Below, piece by piece: positions 32,275-40,918 of a DNA stretch of 64,000 nucleotides. The stretch spans positions 43,257 through 107,256 of the forward strand of contig NZ_JAJFOW010000021.1 of NCBI RefSeq assembly GCF_020731285.1, in the 5' to 3' direction. Under the pieces are notes generated by a model. The model did no database searches, was not told the origin of the DNA, and saw nothing but the letters and a program-made list of their open reading frames with translations. The first letter of the stretch is position 1; each line of letters starts with the position of its first letter. This stretch comes from Cohnella baijiui (GTDB taxonomy: Bacteria > Bacillota > Bacilli > Paenibacillales > Paenibacillaceae). Both the position numbers and the translations under genes were made by a program.

Positions 32275-34371
32275 TTATTCGGGCCGGTTGAACGAGGCGG
32301 AACCGACTTCGAACGGCGTGGTTACGCCCTCATACATCAGATGCATAGACATGCCGACGGCCGCGTGGGACAGATTGTGGCAGTGATCCATCCAAAGCCC
32401 CGGATTGTCGGCGACGAAGGCAACCTCGTAGACGTCTCCCTGTCGAACGTCCAGCGTGTCGGACCACCAGGGACTGCCGGTGCTTCGTTCCCCGTTGCGA
32501 GACAAGACGAGCATGTGGTGGCCGTGCAGGTGCATCGGATGATCGACTTGGCCGTGGTTCGCGATGGTCACGCGGACTTTCTCCCCTTGGCGGACCATGA
32601 ACATCGGCGTCTTCGGGAATACTTTGCCGTTGATGGTGTACAGGTTCGTGAAGCTTCCATTATAAAAGCCGAACTTGTTGTCCAGCAGCATCGTGAAGTT
32701 CCGGTCGTAGGTCGTCTTGTCGTCGAAGGGAACGTCGGCGGGCTCACCGTAATGAAGAGGGTTGAATACGCGGGTCGCGGGGATGTCCGGAATCTCGCCG
32801 GTTCCGTCCTTGCTGAGCAGAATACCGCGATTTTTGGAGCCGCCGACACTCAGGAACACGGGATGATCCGGCATCGTGAAGACGAGATCCGCTCTGCTGC
32901 CGGTCGTGAGCTCGAGGTGCGTATCGGTCAGCTCGCCCGGCTTGTTCAGCTCCGTCCCGTCGATGGCCGCGACGCGAAATGGAGTGCCGACCAGCGTGAA
33001 GCGCCGGATGACCCAGTCATCCGTGCTGATCAAGCGAAGCCTTACCGGCGTGCCGGGGGCCACCGCCTCCCGGCGGATCGGGTCGGATGTTTGGAACGCC
33101 CGTTCGTTCGCGAGCGCGACGATGTCTTTGACCTTGGGGTCCTGGCCGGCGGCCGGCTCCACGACGAGCGGGCCGAACAGCCCGCGCTTCACCGCCTCTT
33201 GGGAATCCTGGTGGGAATGGTACCAAAACGTCCCGGTCTGCTCGGGGCGAAACCGGTAGACAAAAGATTCGCCGGGGCGCACGGCGTTTTGCGTGGCCCC
33301 GGCTACGCCGTCCTGCGCGTTCGGGATGTCGAGTCCGTGCCAGTGGATCGTGACGCCCTCGGCGATATCCCGGTTGGTCAGGACGACCTCGACCAGCTCG
33401 CCTTGGCGCATCCGCAGCTCTGGGCCCGGCAGCTGGCCGTCAAAGGTCCAGGCTTCCTTCGTTTTGCCGGAGCCGAGCTTCACTTGGGTTTTCTGGGCGG
33501 TGAGCGCGAAGCGGCGGTCCGGCGTGCCCGACACATCCCCGGTCAGCTCGGTGACCGGGACGGCGGGCGCGCCGGCGCTTGCGGAGGCCGCTTGGACTTC
33601 GACTTGTCCGGAGGAGACATGGGGGAAGTCCGTTCCGCCGCCGTAATCCATCGTGCCTTCGTCCATGCGCACATGATCCGGCAGACGGCTCGCCTGCGCG
33701 TTCAGCGCGATGCCGCCCGTCGCGATCGCGCCGACGACCGCCAGCATGGCGAGCGCGCGCATCGACCGTTTCCAAAGCGGAGGAAGCGTCGCGGCCGAGG
33801 CGTTGCGGTCGTTCAGCAGCCGCTTCCACCGGTGCCAAGCCAGGTTCGCCGCGAAGACGACGACAAGGCCCAGGATCATGAGCGGTAGCATGACGTCCGC
33901 CGGGACGAAGGGAACGGGAACGGCGAGGAAAAAATAGATGGCGGTCAGCGCGCACAGCGCGGTGGCGCGAAGCGGGACGACGAGCAGCGGATGGGACGCT
34001 TGTCGGAACAGCTCGGGGTCCAGCGGCGCTCCGGTCCGCCGCCCCGACTCCCGCGCGATCCAGTAGATCCGCGGAAGCACGCAGCCGATGACGAACAGGG
34101 TCGGCATTACGACGAGCGGCAGATGAACGCTCACGAAATCCTGGGAAAGCATCCAGGGCGAGTAGGCCCACACTTCGAGCGCCGACCAGATTTGCAATCC
34201 GATGGAGAGCAGCAGCAAGGCCATCCAGAGGACGGTCCTGCGGGTCTTGCGTTTCAGCCGCTCCGCCGAACCGCCGTATCTCAGCTTGGCGGCGCTAGCT
34301 CCGGCCCGCCAGGCGAAGAAGGCGACCAGGAACAGGGCGCCGATTTCCAGATTGCTCCACAGACTATACAT
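32275..34371 (-). CDS. Membrane-anchored multicopper oxidase
   Basis: This 698-residue protein starts at ATG 34371 (AAGGAG ten bases upstream); an upstream in-frame ATG lacks a site. The first 230 or so residues contain about six hydrophobic helices. The remainder is a cupredoxin-type multicopper oxidase displayed outside the membrane. All four copper-ligand motifs are present: HWHG, YHSH, HPMHLHGHH and DHCHNLSHAAVGM, the last combining trinuclear and type 1 ligands. Likely activities are oxidation of Cu(I), Mn(II) or phenolics with reduction of oxygen to water. Most bacterial family members are soluble or Tat-exported, so the polytopic N-terminus is notable. It shares a putative control element with the DUF1700-DUF4097 operon and lies a few kilobases from the copper-dependent qox oxidase. 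Confidence 0.9.
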   Translation of the reverse strand: MYSLWSNLEIGALFLVAFFAWRAGASAAKLRYGGSAERLKRKTRRTVLWMALLLLSIGLQIWSALEVWAYSPWMLSQDFVSVHLPLVVMPTLFVIGCVLPRIYWIARESGRRTGAPLDPELFRQASHPLLVVPLRATALCALTAIYFFLAVPVPFVPADVMLPLMILGLVVVFAANLAWHRWKRLLNDRNASAATLPPLWKRSMRALAMLAVVGAIATGGIALNAQASRLPDHVRMDEGTMDYGGGTDFPHVSSGQVEVQAASASAGAPAVPVTELTGDVSGTPDRRFALTAQKTQVKLGSGKTKEAWTFDGQLPGPELRMRQGELVEVVLTNRDIAEGVTIHWHGLDIPNAQDGVAGATQNAVRPGESFVYRFRPEQTGTFWYHSHQDSQEAVKRGLFGPLVVEPAAGQDPKVKDIVALANERAFQTSDPIRREAVAPGTPVRLRLISTDDWVIRRFTLVGTPFRVAAIDGTELNKPGELTDTHLELTTGSRADLVFTMPDHPVFLSVGGSKNRGILLSKDGTGEIPDIPATRVFNPLHYGEPADVPFDDKTTYDRNFTMLLDNKFGFYNGSFTNLYTINGKVFPKTPMFMVRQGEKVRVTIANHGQVDHPMHLHGHHMLVLSRNGERSTGSPWWSDTLDVRQGDVYEVAFVADNPGLWMDHCHNLSHAAVGMSMHLMYEGVTTPFEVGSASFNRPE

Positions 34372-34455
34372 AAAGGCGAAGCTCCTTCCGCACGGTATCT
34401 TGCTCACCATTCCATCTTAAGACGGACGCGGCGAAGACCGAACCGTCCGAAGCAG

Positions 34456-34480
34456 GGTTTTGAACCCCGACCTGAGGTGG
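34456..34480 (-). promoter_or_regulatory. Element upstream of the multicopper oxidase, copy 1
   Basis: GGTTTTGAACCCCGAC (34456-34471, plus strand) is repeated at 36075-36090. The minus-strand form, GTCGGGGTTCAAAACC, lies about 85-110 bases before the oxidase start. The flanks (CTGAGGTGG here, TTAAGTAGGG there) are also related. Confidence 0.6.
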
Positions 34481-34493
34481 AGGACGGGTCCGA

Positions 34494-35414
34494 CTAAGGT
34501 TGCTCGATGCGGATGCTGCCGCTGTCCGTGCGTACCTTGATCAGCTCTTTGGTCTCCCGTTTGGATTCGGGGGCCTTGATGGAGCCCGAATCGGACTTCA
34601 GGTCGTAGAAGCCCCCGAAGCTGGAGGGAAGCTGGATCCGCACGCTGCCGGAATCCGTCTTGACGTCGACGTCGGACGTGTCTTCCTTTTGAACCCGCAC
34701 GCTGCCCGACTGGCTTCTGACGACGACCGCGCCGGTGACGCCGCTCAGCTTGGTGCTGCCCGAATCGGCCGAAGTCTGAAGCTTGGCCTTGATGGACTCG
34801 CCCTGGATGCTTCCCGATTCCGACTTTACGGTCAGACTTTCGCCGGTGTAGCCGGCGAGTTGAATGCTGCCGGAGTCTCCGCCGACGGACCAGTTCGTGC
34901 CGGAGATGTTCGCCAGGTGCACGCTCCCGGAGTCGGATTTGACCGTCCCCTCGCGCGCCGAGGCGTCGTTCAGATGCACGGAGCCGGAGTCGGATTTGAC
35001 GACCAAGGAGTCGAGCAGCGCCCCGTCGGCGAGCGCGACCGTGACCGTCTGCGATTCGTTGAACTTGACGAAATTGAAGTCGAAGACGAACCAGCGCGAC
35101 TTTTCGTTCAAGTTCAGCGTCAAGGCGCCATTCGAAAGGCGGGTTTCCCGCAGGCGATCGGCGATCTCCTTTTCGACCTTGCCCTCGAAGAGGATGGTGT
35201 CCTTCCCGTCCTTGCTCGGAACGAATTTCACGTCGATCCGCTTGTAATCGTTGTAGACGTTCAGGGCGTGCAGCTCGTCCTTGTCGAACACCCATTTTTG
35301 CTCGTGAAAGGCCAGATCTTTCGATCCCTTGTTGCCGTAGTTCAGTTGGTAAAAGGCGAGTCCGCCCGCCCCGATCAAGATCAATCCGAGTGCGATCAAT
35401 AGCCATCTTTTCAT
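34494..35414 (-). CDS. DUF4097 beta-strand-repeat protein with N-terminal anchor
   Basis: This 306-residue protein has one N-terminal membrane helix (MKRWLLIALGLILIGAGGL) followed by an extracytoplasmic region of short beta repeats in which SDSGSV or TDSGSI recurs at least eight times. That is the DUF4097 right-handed repeat also found in B. subtilis LiaG. Its ATG overlaps the stop of the DUF1700 gene by four bases, so the two are translationally coupled, as is usual for this pair in Firmicutes, where a PadR regulator often precedes. No padR is present here. A role in envelope stress or membrane homeostasis is inferred from relatives. Confidence 0.88.
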   Translation of the reverse strand: MKRWLLIALGLILIGAGGLAFYQLNYGNKGSKDLAFHEQKWVFDKDELHALNVYNDYKRIDVKFVPSKDGKDTILFEGKVEKEIADRLRETRLSNGALTLNLNEKSRWFVFDFNFVKFNESQTVTVALADGALLDSLVVKSDSGSVHLNDASAREGTVKSDSGSVHLANISGTNWSVGGDSGSIQLAGYTGESLTVKSESGSIQGESIKAKLQTSADSGSTKLSGVTGAVVVRSQSGSVRVQKEDTSDVDVKTDSGSVRIQLPSSFGGFYDLKSDSGSIKAPESKRETKELIKVRTDSGSIRIEQP

Positions 35415-35962
35415 GCGTAAGTCCTGCCTCTCCATAAGTTCACGTTCCAGCGGAGATACTCCGCCGTCAGCCATATCCAAAGCTTGGATGCATAATAGGT
35501 CGCAACCATCAACAGCAAGCCGATCCCAATGGCGACGAGCGTCGCGAACAGGCCTACAGGGGGAATGTGCGCGTTGTTCAGCCAGCCGAGCACCACGACG
35601 CCCGGCGACAGCAGCAGACCCAGCGTGGCGGCGGCGACGCCGAGGAGCACGGACCAGAGGGCGGCGCCGATCGGCAGCATGACGACGTTGAGGAAGAAGA
35701 GCAGGATCGTCACGCCGAAGATGCGCGCCGGATCGCGCTGAGGCGGCGCCGGAGGCGGAGCGGGCGGGGAGGCGAAGCCCAGCGTCTGCGCGGCGACGTG
35801 CATCGGGTCGCCCAGTTCCGCGGCGATCTGCGCCTCGGACTTGCCGATCTGCTCGCCCGAAAGGAAGTAAGCTTCGATATCGTTGAGCATGCGTTCCCGG
35901 TCCGCGCCGGGCATCGGTTCGAGATAGCGGCTGAGCGTGTCTAGGTACTGGTTCTTGTTCAT
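35411..35962 (-). CDS. DUF1700 membrane protein
   Basis: This 183-residue protein starts at ATG 35962 after AAGGAG. An N-terminal HAAS-like helical segment (YLDTLSRYLEPMPGADRERM then LNDIEAYF), a Pro/Ala linker (PPAPPPAPP) and three to four C-terminal membrane helices follow. DUF1700 proteins are usually controlled by PadR and paired with DUF4097. The gene heads the two-gene operon and has the repeated GGGGTTCAAAACC element upstream. Confidence 0.87.
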   Translation of the reverse strand: MNKNQYLDTLSRYLEPMPGADRERMLNDIEAYFLSGEQIGKSEAQIAAELGDPMHVAAQTLGFASPPAPPPAPPQRDPARIFGVTILLFFLNVVMLPIGAALWSVLLGVAAATLGLLLSPGVVVLGWLNNAHIPPVGLFATLVAIGIGLLLMVATYYASKLWIWLTAEYLRWNVNLWRGRTYA

Positions 35963-36074
35963 CGCGTTCTCCTTGTCGAGGGTCGTTGCGGCCGTTTCTT
36001 CGGACGACCGTTACCCCGTGTCGTTGCCTCCCATTGTAGTGGATTTCCAATCGATTCCGAACCGACGCCGGAAC

Positions 36075-36100
36075 GGTTTTGAACCCCGACTTAAGTAGGG
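36075..36100 (-). promoter_or_regulatory. Element upstream of DUF1700-DUF4097, copy 2
   Basis: GGTTTTGAACCCCGACTTAA (36075-36094, plus strand) then GTAGGG. It lies about 113-138 bases before the DUF1700 start in the same orientation as the copy before the multicopper oxidase, suggesting a common regulator or alternative sigma factor. Confidence 0.6.
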
Positions 36101-36304
36101 GGCGGCCGTCCGCTTCCGGTCTCGCCGTTTGATGCCCGGCCTGGAAGGGTAATCTGAGACGAAGGAACCTTCGATTTTCGATGCATGCTTATTCCTCGGT
36201 CGGGCAAGCCTATTTTTGAACGCCGACGCAATTTGGACTATATTTCGCCACATTTTTGTGATAAAATGTTCACATATAGCAACGCTTTCATAAGGAGGTT
36301 GGCT

Positions 36305-36544
36305 ATGATGAAGAAGGACATGACCACCGCATTGAAGTGGATATCGGGCGTCATCATCGGTCTTGGCATCCTGTTCAGCGCCTTCAATATGCATCAATTC
36401 AGCGACGAGAATCTCGGTCTGATGATCGGGCTCGGCTTTTTGGTCGGGGGATTGCAGATTTTGCTCTTCGGGGTCGCCGCTCCGCTCATGATGAGAAAGT
36501 CGGAGCAAGCGTCTGACACGGACCCGTCGAAGGAGCCTGCCTGA
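36305..36544 (+). CDS. Small two-helix membrane protein (79 aa)
   Basis: The start is ATG 36305 with AAGGAGG seven bases upstream. The product has two hydrophobic helices (TALKWISGVIIGLGILFSAF and LMIGLGFLVGGLQILLFGVA) joined by a short polar turn, with a charged C-terminal tail. I do not recognise a family. Upstream, TGATAAAAT looks like an extended -10 element. A strong terminator follows, so it is monocistronic. Confidence 0.75.
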   Translation: MMKKDMTTALKWISGVIIGLGILFSAFNMHQFSDENLGLMIGLGFLVGGLQILLFGVAAPLMMRKSEQASDTDPSKEPA

Positions 36545-36570
36545 CCTAGCGCGTAATTGGATAATGACCC

Positions 36571-36620
36571 AAAGGCTGCCGCAGCGGAGAATTTTTTCCG
36601 CATCGCGGCGGCCTTTTTTC
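36571..36620 (+). terminator. Rho-independent terminator
   Basis: GGCTGCCGC and GCGGCGGCC arms with an internal AT-rich stem, followed by TTTTTT. Confidence 0.85.
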
Positions 36621-36625
36621 GCGCT

Positions 36626-36700
36626 TTTGTTTGAACAAAGGTCGAATTGGTGAACAAATTATTGCTAAATATCAAACAATGATTGACGCATTTGTTAACA
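36626..36700 (+). promoter_or_regulatory. Repeated AACAAA-type sites upstream of qoxABCD
   Basis: TTTGTT-TG-AACAAA (36626-36639) is a perfect inverted repeat. Related half-sites follow at TGAACAAAT (about 36651) and TTTGTTAACA (about 36690). The stretch is AT-rich and precedes the qox operon, so it may hold the promoter and a redox or carbon regulator site. No clear -35/-10 could be fixed. Confidence 0.35.
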
Positions 36701-36810
36701 GTAGAGAACACCGCTCGTCTTTTTGCTATGTTAAAGGCATAGCGCGGCACCCGGTCCGGATTCGGGTCTGTGCAAGCGAGCGCAAAGCGGCTATCGAGGA
36801 GTGGAAGCAA

Positions 36811-37839
36811 ATGAAGTGGAAGGGAACGTACCGACGGATCGCGGCCTTCATGACGATGGTCCTGACCACCGTTCTTTTGGCAGGATGCAGCGACGTAGTC
36901 GTGCTTAACCCCAAAGGCTCCATCGGCCAGCAACAGATGGATTTGATCCTGATCTCTACCGTCCTATGCCTGATCGTCGTCGTCCCCGTATTGGTGTTGA
37001 CGTTCTGGATCGCTTGGCGGTACCGCAAGAGAGATAAGAATCAAGCGGCCTATCAACCGAACTGGGATCACAGCACGAAGCTGGAGACGATCTGGTGGGG
37101 CATCCCGATCATCATCATCGCCGTCTTGGCCGTGATTACCGTTCAATATACGTACAAACTCGAGCCTTCGAAGCCGATCGAGCACGAAGCCGAGCCGATC
37201 GTCATCCAGGTCACCTCGCTCGACTGGAAGTGGATGTTCCTCTATCCCGAGCAGGGAATCGCGACGGTCAACTATTTGAAGTTCCCGGCGAACCGGCCGG
37301 TGCGATTCGAGCTGACTTCGGACGCGCCGATGAACTCGTTCTGGATTCCCCAGCTTGGCGGCCAGATCTATACGATGTCCGGCATGGCGATGAAGCTGAA
37401 TCTGATCGCCGACGAGCCCGGGGAATACAAGGGCGCGGGCGCGAACTTCAGCGGCAAGGACTTCGGCCAAATGAACTTCGTCGCCACAGCGACGTCCGAT
37501 GCGGATTTCGAAAAGTGGGTCGCGGACGTGAAGAAGTCCTATCCCGCGCTCACCAAGGAAGGATACGTGGAGCTCGCGAAGCCGGGCACGTCGCTCGTCC
37601 GTTCGTTCTCCTCGTTCCCGAAAGGCCTGTTCAACGATATCGTCATGAAATACCAGGTGGACGGATCGGGCCATCATCACGGCGGCGGCTCGGAAGCGGC
37701 CTCCGGCGCCAAGGAAGAAGGCGTCAAGACCGCCTCCGGCGCGCAGGGGGCGTCGGACCGCGACATGTCCGCGATGGCCGGCCACGACATGTCCGCTAAG
37801 ACCGATCAAGGCATGACGTCGCACAATCATAACGGTTAA
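36811..37839 (+). CDS. qoxA: Quinol oxidase subunit II
   Basis: This 342-residue lipoprotein subunit belongs to a heme-copper menaquinol oxidase. The start is ATG 36811, nine bases after GAGGAG. A lipobox (TVLLAGCSD) gives a mature N-terminal Cys, followed by two membrane helices and a cupredoxin domain. The CuA ligands of cytochrome c oxidase are absent; instead NSFWIPQLGGQIYTMSGM and ANFSGKDFGQMNF are typical of quinol oxidases. The C-terminal tail beyond about residue 285 is His/Met/Gly-rich (GHHHGGGSE, GHDMSAKTD, SHNHNG), unusual for the family and possibly copper-binding. First gene of qoxABCD. Confidence 0.93.
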   Translation: MKWKGTYRRIAAFMTMVLTTVLLAGCSDVVVLNPKGSIGQQQMDLILISTVLCLIVVVPVLVLTFWIAWRYRKRDKNQAAYQPNWDHSTKLETIWWGIPIIIIAVLAVITVQYTYKLEPSKPIEHEAEPIVIQVTSLDWKWMFLYPEQGIATVNYLKFPANRPVRFELTSDAPMNSFWIPQLGGQIYTMSGMAMKLNLIADEPGEYKGAGANFSGKDFGQMNFVATATSDADFEKWVADVKKSYPALTKEGYVELAKPGTSLVRSFSSFPKGLFNDIVMKYQVDGSGHHHGGGSEAASGAKEEGVKTASGAQGASDRDMSAMAGHDMSAKTDQGMTSHNHNG

Positions 37840-37853
37840 AGGAGGGGACCCAC

Positions 37854-39812
37854 TTGAAAATCAACAGTTTATCCGATTTCTTCGTCACCGGGGACCCGCT
37901 GATCTACGGTGCGGACGTCGCCATCGGCTTGACGATGGTCGCGGTCGTTCTCGTGCTGACCCTGTTCAAGCGATGGGGCTGGCTCTGGCGCGAATGGCTC
38001 ACGACCGTCGACCACAAGCGGATCGGCATCATGTACGTCATCGCGTCGCTCCTCATGCTCTTCCGCGGCGGCATGGACGCCTTGCTCATGCGGACGCAGC
38101 TCGCGATGCCGAACATGGAGTTCCTGAAGCCGGATCACTATAACGCGATCTTCACGACGCACGGCGTCATCATGATCCTTTTCATGGCAATGCCGCTAAT
38201 GTTCGGCCTGTTCAACCTCGTCGTGCCGCTGCAGATCGGCGCGCGCGACGTCGCGTTCCCGTTCCTGAACTCGCTCAGCTTCTGGCTGTTCTTCATGGGC
38301 GCGATGCTGTTCAACCTGTCGTTCGTCATCGGCGGTTCGCCGGATGCCGGATGGCTCTCTTACCCGCCGCTGTCCGAGAAGATGTTCAGTCCCGGTGTGG
38401 GTCAAGACTTCTATATCTGGGGCATTCAGATTTCGGGGATCGGGTCGCTCATGACGGGGATCAACTTTATCGTCACGATCCTCAAAATGCGCGCGCCGGG
38501 CATGAAGCTCATGAAGATGCCGATGTTCTCCTGGTCGGTTCTCTCGAGCTGCCTGACGATCATCCTGGCGTTCCCGATCCTGACCGTCACGCTTGCTCTG
38601 CTGTTCATCGACCGCTACTTCGGCGCGCACTTCTTTACGCTCGACGGCGGCGGCAACCCGATGATGTACATCAACCTCATCTGGATGTGGGGCCACCCCG
38701 AAGTGTATATCGTCATCCTGCCCGCATTCGGGATTTTCTCCGAAGTGGTCGCGACGTTCTCGCGCAAAAAGCTGTTCGGCTACAAGTCGATGGTATTCGC
38801 GCTGATGAGCATCAGCTTGTTCTCTTTCTTCACCTGGGCGCACCACTTCTTCACGATGGGCTCGGGCGCGGACGTCAACGCATTTTTCGCCTTGACGACG
38901 ATGCTGATCGCGATCCCGACCGGGGTCAAGGTGTTCAACTGGTTGTTCACGATGTTCCGGGGCAAGATCACGTTCGAGTCTCCGATGCTGTGGACGATGG
39001 GCTTCATTCCCTGCTTCGTCGTCGGGGGCATGACCGGCGTTCTGCTGTCCGTGGCGCCGGCGGACTTCCAGTTCCACAATAGTTACTTCCTGATCGCGCA
39101 CTTCCACCAAGTGCTCATCGGCGGCGTAGCGTTCGGCTACTTCTCCGGGCTATACTACTGGTGGCCGAAGGTGTTCGGCTTCAAGCTGAACGAGAAAATC
39201 GGCCGATACGCCTTCTGGTTCTGGAACATCGGCTTCTACGTTTGCTTCATGCCGCAATACGTTCTCGGCCTCATGGGCATGACGCGCCGCGTCAGCACGT
39301 ACGGCTGGGATTCCGGCTGGTGGGAGTGGAACTTCGTTTCCACGATCGGCGGCTTCCTAATGGGGATCGGCTTCCTGTTCCAGGTGTGGCAGATCCTGCA
39401 CAGCATCAAATTCATGGAACGCGTCTCCGGCGATCCGTGGAACGCGCGCACGCTGGAATGGTCGATTCCGTCTCCTGCGCCGGCCTACAACTTCGCGACC
39501 ATCCCGCACGTCCGGGAGCGCGACGACTGGTGGGCGACCAAGGAGCGCAAGGCGCAAGGTCTCCCCGAGGAGCCCCGCGCGCCGCTTGAGCCGATCCATA
39601 TGCCGAAAAACTCGGGCATCCCGATCATCATGTCGGCCTGCTGGTTCGTCGCCGGCTTCGGCCTCGTATTCGACTGGCTGTGGCTCGCCATCCCGGGCTT
39701 CATCGGCATAGCGGCCAGCATGCTCGCTCACTCGTTCAACTACAATACCGATTACTACATTCCGGTCGATGAGATCGAACGCACGGAAGCTGCAGCAGGG
39801 AGGGTTGTCTAA
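37854..39812 (+). CDS. qoxB: Quinol oxidase subunit I
   Basis: This 652-residue catalytic subunit carries the low-spin heme and the heme-CuB centre where oxygen is reduced and protons are pumped. The start is TTG 37854 with AAAGGAGGGG upstream. Conserved sites: WMWGHPEVYIVILPAFG (CuB His and cross-linked Tyr), WAHHFFTMG (two CuB His) and the late helix with HFHQVLIGG (heme ligands). Fourteen to fifteen helices fit the family. It lies 14 bases after qoxA and overlaps qoxC by one base. Confidence 0.97.
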   Translation: MKINSLSDFFVTGDPLIYGADVAIGLTMVAVVLVLTLFKRWGWLWREWLTTVDHKRIGIMYVIASLLMLFRGGMDALLMRTQLAMPNMEFLKPDHYNAIFTTHGVIMILFMAMPLMFGLFNLVVPLQIGARDVAFPFLNSLSFWLFFMGAMLFNLSFVIGGSPDAGWLSYPPLSEKMFSPGVGQDFYIWGIQISGIGSLMTGINFIVTILKMRAPGMKLMKMPMFSWSVLSSCLTIILAFPILTVTLALLFIDRYFGAHFFTLDGGGNPMMYINLIWMWGHPEVYIVILPAFGIFSEVVATFSRKKLFGYKSMVFALMSISLFSFFTWAHHFFTMGSGADVNAFFALTTMLIAIPTGVKVFNWLFTMFRGKITFESPMLWTMGFIPCFVVGGMTGVLLSVAPADFQFHNSYFLIAHFHQVLIGGVAFGYFSGLYYWWPKVFGFKLNEKIGRYAFWFWNIGFYVCFMPQYVLGLMGMTRRVSTYGWDSGWWEWNFVSTIGGFLMGIGFLFQVWQILHSIKFMERVSGDPWNARTLEWSIPSPAPAYNFATIPHVRERDDWWATKERKAQGLPEEPRAPLEPIHMPKNSGIPIIMSACWFVAGFGLVFDWLWLAIPGFIGIAASMLAHSFNYNTDYYIPVDEIERTEAAAGRVV

Positions 39813-40426
39813 TGGCACACGGCGGAAATCACGCGGCCACGCATACGCACGGTCATGAAGGGCATCCCGACCAAGAAGCGCTGCGCATGATGGGCTTCTG
39901 GATCTTCCTGATCACGGACTGTATTTTGTTCGGCACGCTGTTCGCGACCTACGTCGTCCTGCATGGCAGCACCGCCGGCGGGCCGACGGCGTCCGAGCTG
40001 TTCGAGATGCCGGGCGTCATCGCCGAGACGTTCATCCTGCTGACGAGCTCCTTCACGAGCGGCTTGGCCGTCCTGGCGATGAACCGGGGCAACAAGCGCG
40101 GCCTCATCGGCTGGCTCGCCGTCACGGCGATTCTCGGCGCCAGCTTCATCGGGCTCGAAGTGACCGAGTTCGTGAAAATGGTGCACGAGGGTGCAACGAT
40201 CGGCACGAGCGCATTCCTGTCGGGCTTCTTCACGCTCGTCGGCACGCACGGCCTGCACGTCTCGATCGGGCTCGTCTGGATGATCGCGCTGATGATCCAG
40301 CTGGGCCGCCACGGCATCAATTCGGTGACGAAGCGCAAGGTAGGCGTCGTCAGCTTGTACTGGCACTTCCTCGACGTCGTCTGGATCTTCGTCTTCACCA
40401 TTGTGTATATGATGGGGGTGAAGTAA
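39812..40426 (+). CDS. qoxC: Quinol oxidase subunit III
   Basis: This 204-residue, five-helix subunit III stabilises the proton-pumping core. It has the family stretch LRMMGFWIFLITDCILFGTL then FATYVVL and GTHGLHVSIGL. The start ATG shares its A with the qoxB stop (TAATG). The N-terminus is His-rich (MAHGGNHAATHTHGHEGHP), an extension like those seen in qoxA and qoxD of this operon. Confidence 0.95.
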   Translation: MAHGGNHAATHTHGHEGHPDQEALRMMGFWIFLITDCILFGTLFATYVVLHGSTAGGPTASELFEMPGVIAETFILLTSSFTSGLAVLAMNRGNKRGLIGWLAVTAILGASFIGLEVTEFVKMVHEGATIGTSAFLSGFFTLVGTHGLHVSIGLVWMIALMIQLGRHGINSVTKRKVGVVSLYWHFLDVVWIFVFTIVYMMGVK

Positions 40427-40427
40427 G

Positions 40428-40787
40428 ATGGCGCAGCAGCATCCGCACTCGACGCACGGACATGACGCGCACGATTCGCATGGTCACGACAGCCACGAGT
40501 CGCACGGCTCCTTGAGGTCGTACGTCATCGGCTTCGTCCTGTCGCTCGTTTTGACGGCCATCCCGCTCATCGTCGTGCTGAACGACATGGTGACCGGCAC
40601 CGCCGCGAACATCGTCCTGCTCGGCACCGCGATCCTGCAGTTCGTCGTGCAGCTCTTCTTCTTCATGCACCTGAAGGAAGAGAAGAAGCCGCGCTACAAC
40701 CTGCTGGCCCTTATCCTCGGCCTCGTCATCGTTCTCACGATCGTGGCCGGCTCGATTTGGATCATGACCTACAACAGCGTGGGTTGA
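40428..40787 (+). CDS. qoxD: Quinol oxidase subunit IV
   Basis: This 119-residue subunit IV has three helices and the family segment LQFVVQLFFFMHLKEEKKPR. The gene starts one base after qoxC. The first 28 residues contain nine His plus Asp/Ser (HPHSTHGHDAHDSHGHDSHE), a likely metal-binding tail. A long perfect terminator follows, ending the operon. Confidence 0.94.
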   Translation: MAQQHPHSTHGHDAHDSHGHDSHESHGSLRSYVIGFVLSLVLTAIPLIVVLNDMVTGTAANIVLLGTAILQFVVQLFFFMHLKEEKKPRYNLLALILGLVIVLTIVAGSIWIMTYNSVG

Positions 40788-40795
40788 GCATAGCG

Positions 40796-40838
40796 AAAAA
40801 AGGGAAGAAGCGAGGGGGGCCTCGCTTCTTCCCTTTTT
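40796..40838 (+). terminator. Rho-independent terminator of qoxABCD
   Basis: AAAAAGGGAAGAAGCGAGG and its full complement flank a GGG loop, ending TTTTT. The 19-bp stem is also flanked by A5 upstream, so it could work in both directions. Confidence 0.95.
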
Positions 40839-40918
40839 GTGTTGGGGGAAGGTGCGGTGGTTGTAGGGGTGCTGAGTGCAGCTGGGCAAATGGTTAGCTT
40901 GGCGAAATATCCGGCTGC

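Noticed and set aside
36255..36290. Rex- or CRP/FNR-like site TGTGA-N8-TCACA before the 79-aa membrane protein
   Set aside because: The half-sites are eight bases apart instead of six, so it does not match either consensus.
36811..37839. Cytochrome c oxidase subunit II (ctaC) assignment
   Set aside because: No CuA Cys/His/Met ligands; sequence around NSFWIPQLGGQ is quinol-oxidase type.
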